Assembly (NCBI GenBank): GCA_030065825.1
Contig: JASJCY010000039.1
Location: 1-38,400 of the forward strand
Origin: Nostocaceae cyanobacterium
Lineage (GTDB): Bacteria > Cyanobacteriota > Cyanobacteriia > Cyanobacteriales > Nostocaceae
DNA length: 38,400 nucleotides
Direction: 5' to 3'
Shown here: positions 17,524-25,321 of the stretch, piece by piece
Position numbering within the stretch: position 1 is the stretch's first letter
How the letters are laid out: each line of letters opens with the position of its first letter
Notes under the pieces: model-generated
The model's input: the letters and a program-made list of their open reading frames with translations, nothing else
Databases searched by the model: none
Told to the model about the DNA's origin: nothing
Program-made: the position numbers and the translations under genes

Positions 17524-19395
17524 ATGAATCAATTTCTATTTTCAACAAGTTGGTGGGTGCCCTTATATGGCTTATTAGGTGCAATTTTTACATTGCCATG
17601 GTCAATGGGTATAATTCGTCGCACAGGTCCAAGACCAGCAGCATATTTTAACTTGTTGGCGACATTATTAGCTTTTTTCCATAGTGTATTTGTCTTTCAA
17701 GACATTTGGAGTAAAGAACCAGAAATTTTCATAATTAACTGGTTCAAAGCAGCAGATTTTGACTTATCCTTTGCTTTGGATATTTCACCAGTAAGTATTG
17801 GGGCAACGGTTTTAATTACAGGGTTAAGTTTGTTGGCACAAATTTATGCCTTGGGTTATATGGAAAAAGACTGGTCATTGGCACGCTTTTTTGCCTTGAT
17901 GGGTCTTTTTGAAGCAGCATTGAGTACTTTAGCAATCAGTGATTCCTTGTTTCTCAGTTATGCAGTCCTGGAAATATTAACCCTTTCTACCTATTTGCTG
18001 GTAGGATTTTGGTACGCTCAACCTTTAGTGGTAACAGCAGCGCGAGATGCTTTTCTTACCAAACGGGTGGGTGACTTACTATTGTTAATGGGAGTAGTTA
18101 CCCTTTCGACTATTGCAGGCAGTTTAAACTTTTCTGACTTGTATGAATGGGCACAAACCGCTGATTTAAGCCCCCTGACATGGAATTTACTGGGTTTGGC
18201 ACTAATTGCTGGACCATTAGGTAAGTGCGCTCAATTTCCCTTGCATCTATGGTTGGATGAAGCTATGGAAGGACCTAACCCAGCCTCAATCTTGCGGAAC
18301 TCCATGGTAGTAGCTGGGGGTGCTTATTTACTGTATAAGCTACAACCGATTTTAGTCTTCTCACCTTGGGCATTGGATACCTTGGTTGTCTTGGGTTTAA
18401 TCACAGCAGTAGGGGCAACTTTAGTATCCCTAGCACAAATCGACATCAAACGCACATTATCTCATTCTACTAGCGCTTATATGGGGTTAGTGTTTTTGGC
18501 AGTGGGATTGGAACAAGGGGGTGTAGCGCTAATGTTGCTATTCACCCACGCTATTGCCAAGGCATTACTATTTATGAGTTCTGGTTCGGTAATTTTAACT
18601 ACTAGTACCCAAGATATCACAGAAATGGGTGGTTTATGGTCGCGGATGCCAGCAACTACCACTGCTTACTTAGTTGGAGCAGCGGGAATGGTAACATTAT
18701 TGCCTTTGGGAAGTTTTTGGGCAATGCTGTCATGGGCTGATGGTTTATGGTTATTTACTCCTTGGGTAGTTGCTGTTTTAGTATTAGTTAATGGTTTTAC
18801 AGCATTAAATTTGACTAGGGTATTTCGGTTGGTATTTTGGGGAAAGCCCAAGCAAAAGACCCGTCGTGCCCCAGAAGTTCAATGGCCTATGGCTTTACCT
18901 ATGGTATCTTTAACCATGGTAACTCTTTTAGTTCCCCTAATGTTACAACAATGGTATTTGTTACCGACCTGGGATAGCATTAATTGGTATGTGGTTGGTC
19001 TGTTGATCGGTTCTGCGGTGTTAGGAGTCGGTACCGGTTGTGCAATCCATCTCCACCAATCTTGGTCAAGGTCGAGAATTTTAGCTTGGCGATTTTTACA
19101 AGATTTATTAGGTTACGATTTTTATATTGACCGCATCTATAAAGTAACGGTGGTGGGTGCGGTAGGTCTGCTGTCTAAAATTTCCGCTTGGAGCGATCGC
19201 TATATTTTGGATGGTTTGGTGAATTTAGTGGGGTTTGCAGCCATTTTTGGCGGACAAAGTTTGAGGTATAGTGTTTCTGGTCAATCCCAAGGATATTTGT
19301 TGACTATTTTAATGGGAATCAGTTTGCTGGGTTTATTTATTAGCTGGTCTTTGGGTTTACTAGACCAATTTCCCTGGGATAAGTTGCCTTTTTAG
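17524..19395 (+). CDS. ndhF4: NAD(P)H-quinone oxidoreductase subunit F, CO2-uptake type (NdhF4)
   Basis: A 623-residue polytopic membrane protein of the NuoL/NdhF proton-antiporter family. The segment LGKCAQFPLHLWLDEAMEGP followed by NPASILRNSMVVAGG differs from the respiratory NdhF form (which has P-T-P-V-S-A-L-I-H-A at this place) and marks the CO2-uptake paralogues NdhF3/NdhF4. The antiporter motif LAQIDIKRTLSHST is present. It should form the distal membrane arm of a specialised NDH-1 complex with NdhD4 and carry CupB. Assignment to F4 rather than F3 rests on the partner genes: the hydration protein has CupB length and no cupS follows. AAGGG lies just upstream of the ATG. Confidence 0.83.
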   Translation: MNQFLFSTSWWVPLYGLLGAIFTLPWSMGIIRRTGPRPAAYFNLLATLLAFFHSVFVFQDIWSKEPEIFIINWFKAADFDLSFALDISPVSIGATVLITGLSLLAQIYALGYMEKDWSLARFFALMGLFEAALSTLAISDSLFLSYAVLEILTLSTYLLVGFWYAQPLVVTAARDAFLTKRVGDLLLLMGVVTLSTIAGSLNFSDLYEWAQTADLSPLTWNLLGLALIAGPLGKCAQFPLHLWLDEAMEGPNPASILRNSMVVAGGAYLLYKLQPILVFSPWALDTLVVLGLITAVGATLVSLAQIDIKRTLSHSTSAYMGLVFLAVGLEQGGVALMLLFTHAIAKALLFMSSGSVILTTSTQDITEMGGLWSRMPATTTAYLVGAAGMVTLLPLGSFWAMLSWADGLWLFTPWVVAVLVLVNGFTALNLTRVFRLVFWGKPKQKTRRAPEVQWPMALPMVSLTMVTLLVPLMLQQWYLLPTWDSINWYVVGLLIGSAVLGVGTGCAIHLHQSWSRSRILAWRFLQDLLGYDFYIDRIYKVTVVGAVGLLSKISAWSDRYILDGLVNLVGFAAIFGGQSLRYSVSGQSQGYLLTILMGISLLGLFISWSLGLLDQFPWDKLPF

Positions 19396-19398
19396 CTA

Positions 19399-19543
19399 AG
19401 AGGTTATTTATAAAGTAAACCTTAAGACCCAAGAAACCGGGTTTCTTTGAGACTAAGTACGATGCGGATTCGATACTCTACCCATAAAAACCCGGTTTCT
19501 CCCTACACCCATAGACTTAATATTTACTTTATAAATGGTCTCT
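19399..19543. mobile_element. 145-bp MITE-like element in the ndhF4-ndhD4 gap
   Basis: The left end is AGAGGTTATTTATAAAGTAA and the right end, reverse-complemented, is AGAGACCATTTATAAAGTAA; both arms continue for some 26-28 bp. Inside are two copies of the palindrome AAACCGGGTTT (19431-19447 and 19488-19500), which recurs outside the element at about 19575 and 19632. It starts only 4 bp after the ndhF4 stop codon. Confidence 0.68.
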
Positions 19544-19745
19544 AACATCTTACACCAGTTGCAATCAGCACAGAGAAACCGGGTTTATAAAGGAAAAATT
19601 AGGATTAACTGCAGATCAATATTCGCAATTAACCCGGTTTATGACAGTGGTGCTTTTATATTTAATTGAACCACTTAGGGCTTTACGTTTCCCCCAGGGT
19701 AGATACGAACAAGAGATTTTTCATCGTCCCGATTTACTTGTATTT

Positions 19746-21251
19746 ATGCTCAGTGTTTTAATTTTGTTGCCGTTGTTAGGTGCGGCTATAATTGCTTTTT
19801 TCCCTTTTAGTTTAAAGCCGAAGGTTTCCCGTGGATTGGCTTTAACTGTTGTGACGGTGGCTTTTGCATGGACAGTTTTTATTGCCAGTCAGTTTAATCC
19901 TCTGCAAGTCAATCAACAGTTTACGGAGTTTCTACCCTGGATTGATGTTTTGGGTTTGAATTACCATATTGGGGTAGATGGACTATCTTTGCCGTTGTTG
20001 TTGTTAAATGGACTGTTGACGGCTATTGCTATCTACAGCAGCGATACAGACTTACACCGTCCCCGATTGTATTACTCTTTGCTTCTGGTGTTAAATACCG
20101 CAGTTACAGGAGCATTTTTAGCACAGGATTTACTGTTATTTTTCATATTTTACGAACTGGAACTGATTCCCATGTATTTGCTAATCGCCATTTGGGGTGG
20201 TCAGCGACGGGGTTATGCAGCGACAAAATTCCTCATATATACAGCTGTTTCGGGAATTCTGATTTTAGCTAGTTTCCTGGGTATAGTTTGGCTGAGTGGT
20301 GCTGATAGCTTTGCTTTGCAGGGTTTAAATACTACCACCTTATCCTTAGCCACACAAATCTTACTCCTAGGGGGGATTATTATCGGTTTCGGGATTAAAA
20401 TTCCCCTTGTCCCTTTCCATACATGGTTACCAGATGCTCACGTGGAAGCTTCTACTCCAATTTCGGTACTCTTAGCAGGGGTACTGTTGAAATTGGGAAC
20501 CTATGGTTTGTTGCGGTTTGGTATGTATTTATTACCAGAAGCTTGGAGTTTTCTCTCTCCTTGGCTGGCATCTTGGGCTGTAGTTAGCGTTTTATATGGT
20601 GCATCCTGTGCGATCGCCCAAAAGGATATGAAGAAAATGGTGGCATATAGTTCTATTGGACACATGGGGTATATCCTTTTAGCTGCTGCTGCTGCCACAC
20701 CTTTGAGTATTTTGGCTACAGTCCTGCAAATGATTAGCCATGGTTTGATTTCTCCCCTGTTGTTTTTACTGGTAGGTGTGGTATATAAAAAAGCTGGTAG
20801 TCGGGATTTAGATGTAATTCGGGGACTGTTAAACCCAGAGAGGGGTTTGCCTGTAATTGGTAGTTTAATGGTGTTGGGAGTAATGGCAAGTGCGGGAATT
20901 CCGGGAATGGTGGGCTTTATTTCGGAATTTCTGGTGTTTCGGGGCAGTTTTGAAGTCTATCCGCTGCAAACCCTACTGTGTATGATTGGTACGGGATTAA
21001 CAGCAGTTTACTTTTTACTTTTGACAAATCGTGCCTTTTTTGGTCGTCTATCTGCCCAAGTTGAAAATTTACCACGGGTATATAGTCGCGATCGCATACC
21101 TGCTGTAATTTTAGCTGTACTAATTGTAATTTTTGGTATTCAGCCCTCTTGGCTGGTACGCTGGACAGAAGCAACCACCACTGCCATGGTAAATACCTAT
21201 GAGATAGTAGGAACGGTATCTGCAAAGGAATTAAAAATTGGTAATTTGTAA
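19746..21251 (+). CDS. ndhD4: NAD(P)H-quinone oxidoreductase subunit D, CO2-uptake type (NdhD4)
   Basis: A NuoM/NdhD proton-antiporter subunit of about 501 residues with some 14 membrane segments. Diagnostic parts are FFIFYELELIPMYLLIAIWG (essential Glu), IKIPLVPFHTWLPDAHVEAS (Lys and the HTWLPDAH motif), TPISVLLAGVLLKLGTYGLL and AQKDMKKMVAYSSIGHMGYI. It pairs with NdhF4 in the membrane arm of the CO2-uptake NDH-1. The frame is open further upstream (ATG at 19641), adding 35 residues that do not look like an NdhD N-terminus; MLSVLILLPLLGAAI is the usual start, so 19746 is preferred. Confidence 0.85.
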   Translation: MLSVLILLPLLGAAIIAFFPFSLKPKVSRGLALTVVTVAFAWTVFIASQFNPLQVNQQFTEFLPWIDVLGLNYHIGVDGLSLPLLLLNGLLTAIAIYSSDTDLHRPRLYYSLLLVLNTAVTGAFLAQDLLLFFIFYELELIPMYLLIAIWGGQRRGYAATKFLIYTAVSGILILASFLGIVWLSGADSFALQGLNTTTLSLATQILLLGGIIIGFGIKIPLVPFHTWLPDAHVEASTPISVLLAGVLLKLGTYGLLRFGMYLLPEAWSFLSPWLASWAVVSVLYGASCAIAQKDMKKMVAYSSIGHMGYILLAAAAATPLSILATVLQMISHGLISPLLFLLVGVVYKKAGSRDLDVIRGLLNPERGLPVIGSLMVLGVMASAGIPGMVGFISEFLVFRGSFEVYPLQTLLCMIGTGLTAVYFLLLTNRAFFGRLSAQVENLPRVYSRDRIPAVILAVLIVIFGIQPSWLVRWTEATTTAMVNTYEIVGTVSAKELKIGNL

Positions 21252-21307
21252 TTGGTAATTGGTAATGGGTAATTGGTATTAGGGAATAGGGAATAGGGAA
21301 TAGAGAA
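21247..21307. repeat. Heptamer tandem repeats between ndhD4 and cupB
   Basis: TAATTGG-type heptamers (TTGTAATTGGTAATTGGTAA) are followed by three units of GGGAATA. They start at the ndhD4 stop codon. STRR-type. Confidence 0.7.
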
Positions 21308-21395
21308 CAGGAAACTATTAACAATTAAGAATTATTTGAATATTTGGCATTTTTAATTGTTATTATATCGTCGGTTTGTATTTGGAGAGCTAGCA

Positions 21396-22529
21396 ATGGT
21401 AACTGCAAAAAACAAGGCTAAAAACCATCCTTTAGAGGAGTATATAAACCGCTTGCAAACAGGACAAGCACTACTGTGCGATAGTCCCGAAAATGTATTG
21501 GAAGTAGTGGGAATTCTTAAAAGTTATGGCGTAGTTTTGGATGCTTATTCCAAAAATCTAATTTATATTGCTGAAAATCAATTTCTGGTCTTTTTCCCGT
21601 TTTTTAAATATTTTAATGGGGAATTTTCTGTTAACAAATTACTCAAGCATTGGTGCCACGACCGAATTAATTATGAATATGCCGAATATTGTATGAAAGC
21701 AATGTTTTGGCATGGTGGTGGTGGACTGGATCAATATTTAGATTCAAAGGAATTTGTAAAAAGAGCGCAAGCAGTTATTAATGCTAAATTTAGAAATAAT
21801 CCCTTAATTTTGGGAATTAATCAACTTTTTCCAGATTTTTTAATTGAACAGTTGCGCGTGTCTGCATATTACAGCGGTTTGGGTCAATTTTGGCGAGTAA
21901 TGGCTGATATGTTCCTGGACTTATCAGACCGATATGACGGGGGTGAAATTAAATCAATTCCTCAAATTGTAGACCATATCAAAGCTGGTTTAGTAGCAGC
22001 AGCAAATAAACCCATTGTCTATGCAGTTAAAATTAAAAATCAAGTTTATAATATCATTCCTGCAGCGGCAAATTTAACTTTTCTTGCAGATACAGCAGTT
22101 CCCTATGTAGAGGCTGTTTTCTTTCGAGGAACACCTTTCCCCGGTACAGTTTCTTATAATGCCCAAGCATATCAAATTCCCCCAGACCAAGGACGATTTC
22201 AATATGGTGCATTATATGCAGATCCCTTACCAATTGGTGGTGCAGGTATTCCTCCTACCTTGTTAATGCAAGATATGCGTCATTATATCCCCGAATATTT
22301 ACATGCTGTTTATCGTCGTCGTACCCGGGGAGAAGATGATTTGCGGGTACAAATTTGTGCAACTTTCCAAAAATCAATGTTTTGTGTAACTACAGCTGCA
22401 ATTTTAGGATTAATGCCTTATCCAGCAGATACTCAAGAACCATCAGAAAAACAAGCTAACCGCGTTTATTTACAAAAGTGGATGGATAGATTACAAACAT
22501 CCCGCATTTTGTCAGTAAATAAGTCATAA
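21396..22529 (+). CDS. cupB: CO2 hydration protein CupB (ChpX/ChpY family)
   Basis: A 377-residue protein of the cyanobacterial CO2 hydration family, which binds the NdhF/NdhD pair of specialised NDH-1 complexes on the cytoplasmic side and converts CO2 to bicarbonate at the expense of redox energy. Family hallmarks: WCHDRINYEYAEYCMKAMFW followed by HGGGGLDQYLDS, YYSGLGQFWRVM, YVEAVFFRGTPFPGTVSYNA and GIPPTLLMQDMRHY. The length fits CupB; as I recall, CupA is longer. Together with the missing cupS this points to the constitutive, low-affinity NDH-1 form. The ATG at 21396 follows a good ribosome binding site (GGAGAG); an upstream TTG would add 13 residues. The stop codon is already part of the downstream tandem array. 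Confidence 0.86.
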   Translation: MVTAKNKAKNHPLEEYINRLQTGQALLCDSPENVLEVVGILKSYGVVLDAYSKNLIYIAENQFLVFFPFFKYFNGEFSVNKLLKHWCHDRINYEYAEYCMKAMFWHGGGGLDQYLDSKEFVKRAQAVINAKFRNNPLILGINQLFPDFLIEQLRVSAYYSGLGQFWRVMADMFLDLSDRYDGGEIKSIPQIVDHIKAGLVAAANKPIVYAVKIKNQVYNIIPAAANLTFLADTAVPYVEAVFFRGTPFPGTVSYNAQAYQIPPDQGRFQYGALYADPLPIGGAGIPPTLLMQDMRHYIPEYLHAVYRRRTRGEDDLRVQICATFQKSMFCVTTAAILGLMPYPADTQEPSEKQANRVYLQKWMDRLQTSRILSVNKS

Positions 22530-23700
22530 CAATTAAAAATTGAAAATTCCAAATTCAAAATTTTAGACTCCAGTTAAAAATCCGGGGACTTGAATAATCA
22601 TACTCCCCTTTTTTATAGTTAGATGTTTTAACAATTAAAAATTCCAAATTCCAAATTCAAAATTTTAGACTTCAGGGAAAAATCCGGGAACTTAAATCAT
22701 CATACTCCACTTTTTTATAGTTAGATGTTTTAACAATTAAAAATTCCAAATTCCAAATTCCAAATTTTAGACTCCAGGGAGAAATCCGGGAACTTAAATC
22801 ATCATACTCTCCTTTTTTATATAGCAGTTTTCACTTGGATAGAATACAGATAAACCTCACCCCTTTCCCCTCTCCGCAAGTTCGGAGAGGGGAGTCGGTC
22901 GGACGGGGTGAGGTTTCGAGTGTATTGGACTCAACTGAAAACCGCTATAGTTACATGTTATAACAATTAAAAATTCCAAATTCCAAATTTAAGACTTCAG
23001 GGAGAAATCTGGGAACTTAAATCATCATACTCCACTTTTTTATAGTTAGATGTTTTAACAATTAAAAATTGAAAATTCCAAATTCAAAATTTTAGACTCC
23101 AGGGAGAAATCTGGGGAGTTAAATAATCATACTCCACTTTTTTGTAGTTAGATGTTTTAACAATTAAAAATTGAAAATTCCAAATTCAAATTTTCAGACT
23201 TCAGGGATAAATCTGGGGACTTGAATAATCATACTCAACTTTTTTATAGTTAGATGTTATAACAATTAAAAATTCCAAATTCCAAATTCCAAATTCCAAA
23301 TTTCAGACTCCAGTTAAAAATCCGGGGAATTAAATAATCATACTCATTAAAAATTCCAAATTCCAAATTCAAATTTTCAGACTTCAGGGATAAATCTGGG
23401 GACTTGAATAATCATACTCATTAAAAATTCCAAATTTCAAATTCCAAATTTCAGACTCCAGTTAAAAATCCGGGGAATTAAATAATCATACTCATTAAAA
23501 ATTCCAAATTTCAAATTCCAAATTTCAGACTCCAGGGAAAAATCCGGGGAATTGAATAATCATACTCCACTTTTTTATCGTTACATGTTATAACAATTAA
23601 AAATTCCAAATTCCAAATTCAAAATTCAAAATTTAAGACTCCAGGGAGAAATCCGGGGAGTTAAATAATCATACTCCACTTTTTTATAGTTACATATTTG
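22527..23700. repeat. 11-unit tandem array of a ~102-bp repeat downstream of cupB
   Basis: Each unit runs TAACAATTAAAAATTCC, one to four CCAAATT heptamers, a segment like AGACTCCAGGGAGAAATCCG, then AATAATCATACTCC and CTTTTTTATAGTTAGATG. Unit lengths are 102, 102, 230, 95, 102, 102, 81, 74, 74, 102 and about 105 bp. The 230-bp unit contains the element at 22822. The other differences are 7, 21 and 28 bp, from gain or loss of CCAAATT and of a 28-bp block around CACTTTTTTATAG. No unique spacers are present, so it is not CRISPR. Confidence 0.9.
22822..22947. mobile_element. TAGCGGTTTTC-family element, copy C (126 bp), inserted in the tandem array
   Basis: Termini TAGCAGTTTTCACTTGGATA and, reverse-complemented, TAGCGGTTTTCAGTTGAGTC. 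TA is duplicated at 22820-22821 and 22948-22949. Neighbouring array units read TTTTTTATAGTTA without interruption at the same place, giving the empty site. The interior hairpin is CCCCTCTCC-GCAAGTTC-GGAGAGGGG. Confidence 0.88.
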
Positions 23701-23720
23701 AAAACAGGAGTAAAACAATC

Positions 23721-23844
23721 AGGACTTACGATAGTGTCACAATTGGTAGCTGGTGCGTGAGGTCGGAAGTCTTATTTCTACGTTCACATCGTTTCGTAGC
23801 GTCACACACCCTACAAGAAAAAATGTGTCAGTTGCGTAAGTCCT
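23721..23844. mobile_element. 124-bp MITE-like element with AGGACTTACG ends
   Basis: Left end AGGACTTACGATAGTGTCAC; right end, reverse-complemented, AGGACTTACGCAACTGACAC. Such ends are common on cyanobacterial insertion sequences. No ORF. The rest of the gap to 24022 is AT-rich simple sequence (TTTTAGA repeats at 23851-23887). Confidence 0.65.
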
Positions 23845-24022
23845 AACAATTTTAGATTTTAGATTTTAAATTTTAGATTTTAGATTTATTTTTGAACCTT
23901 CAATCCATAGACGTGCAGCACCTATTTACTCCTATGATAAAAACAAAGTATCCATAGTAATCCATAATTTAAAATCTAAAATTCGTATTTTTAATTTTTA
24001 ATTGTTTACCCCATTTTCTGTT

Positions 24023-25321
24023 CTAAATTGGTAAGGTAATTATAAACTCTGTACCCTCACCAAACTTAGAGTTGCATTCAATTGTTCCCTTGTGTTTGTC
24101 AACAATAATTTGTTTACTAATAGCTAGTCCTAATCCTGTTCCTTGTCCCACAGCTTTGGTAGTAAAAGATTGGTCAAAAATTCGTGCTTGCACTTCAGGA
24201 CTCATACCAATTCCATTATCTTTAATGGCAATTGTAACCATGTTTTGACTAGGGTCAGTTGTTGTAGTAATAGTAATAATATTTGGATCGGCAACTATTT
24301 CTTGAAAAGAACGGTTACGATTTAATTCCTCAAAGGCATCAATAGCATTGGCAATTAGATTCATAAATACTTGGTTTATTTGTCCCGGATAGCAGCTGAT
24401 GGGGGGTAATTGAGCATATTGTTTAATTACCTGGATTTCCGGACGATGTTCATTAGCTTTGAGTCGATGTTTAAGTAGCATTATAGTGCTATTAATTCCT
24501 TCATGAATTTGGAATTCTACCTGACATGAAATATCCCCACGGGCAAAAGTTCTTAAAGAAAGACTTATATCCTTGAGACGGGTAACTCCATGACGCATGG
24601 ATGTCAACAGCTTTGGCAAATCCTCAGTTAGATACTCTAAATCTATTTCTTCTATTAACTCAGTAATTTCTTCGTCTGGTTCTGGATTTTTTTCTTGATA
24701 TAGTTCTACTAAGCTAAAAATGTCTTTTGTATATCCTTCAATATGAGAAACATTTGCAGCAATAAAACTAATAGGATTATTAATTTCATGTCCAATACCT
24801 GCAACAAGTTGTCCCAAGGTAGACATTTTTTCACTTTGGATTAGTTGTAGTTGGGTTGTTTGCAATTCTTGCAGGGATTGGCTTAATTCTGCGGTACGCT
24901 GTTGTACTTGTTGTTCAAGACTGCGGGTAAGATGAGATAACTTTAGATGTAACTTTAATCTGGCAATTACTTCTTCCTGTTGGAAGGGTTTAGTAATATA
25001 ATCTACCGCACCAATTTCTAAACCTTTGACTTTATCTGTAGTATCAGATAATGCCGTCATAAAAATTACCGGAATATGCTGAGTGTCGGGATTAGCTTTT
25101 AGTCTGCGACAAGTTTCAAACCCATTAATTCCTGGCATCATTACATCTAGAAGAATCAAATCAGGTTGAGCATATTCTGTTTGTTCAATTGCTGATTCTC
25201 CATCTATTGCCATCAGGGTTTTCCAACCATATCCTTGAATAGCTTCTGATAGCACCTTAAGATTATTGGGATTATCATCAACTAAAAGAATATGCATTGG
25301 TTGTTCCAGAATTGCAGTCAT
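24023..25321 (-). CDS. Hybrid response regulator-histidine kinase
   Basis: A 432-residue soluble protein with an N-terminal receiver domain (~9-125; D59 in [11 protein letters not shown]111 in ITKPF), a coiled coil (~128-165), a HisKA-like helix with H178 (GIGHEINNP) and a HATPase_c domain (N-box [26 protein letters not shown]). Its ATG overlaps the TGA of the CHASE2 kinase gene (ATGA, 25318-25321), so the two are made from one mRNA with coupled translation. It probably receives phosphate from the CHASE2 kinase on D59 or works beside it; its output partner is not in the window. Confidence 0.88.
   Translation of the reverse strand: MTAILEQPMHILLVDDNPNNLKVLSEAIQGYGWKTLMAIDGESAIEQTEYAQPDLILLDVMMPGINGFETCRRLKANPDTQHIPVIFMTALSDTTDKVKGLEIGAVDYITKPFQQEEVIARLKLHLKLSHLTRSLEQQVQQRTAELSQSLQELQTTQLQLIQSEKMSTLGQLVAGIGHEINNPISFIAANVSHIEGYTKDIFSLVELYQEKNPEPDEEITELIEEIDLEYLTEDLPKLLTSMRHGVTRLKDISLSLRTFARGDISCQVEFQIHEGINSTIMLLKHRLKANEHRPEIQVIKQYAQLPPISCYPGQINQVFMNLIANAIDAFEELNRNRSFQEIVADPNIITITTTTDPSQNMVTIAIKDNGIGMSPEVQARIFDQSFTTKAVGQGTGLGLAISKQIIVDKHKGTIECNSKFGEGTEFIITLPI

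Noticed and set aside
20917-21324. 135-residue minus-strand frame opposite the end of ndhD4
   Set aside because: Its N-terminus is translated from heptamer repeats and the rest is antisense to ndhD4.
17524-22529. Assignment to the inducible ndhF3-ndhD3-cupA operon
   Set aside because: The hydration protein is CupB-sized, and no cupS gene follows; a phylogeny of NdhD and Cup proteins would settle it.
22527-23700. Possible CRISPR array because of regular spacing
   Set aside because: The whole ~102-bp unit is repeated, there are no unique spacers, no cas genes are nearby, and length changes follow heptamer copy number.
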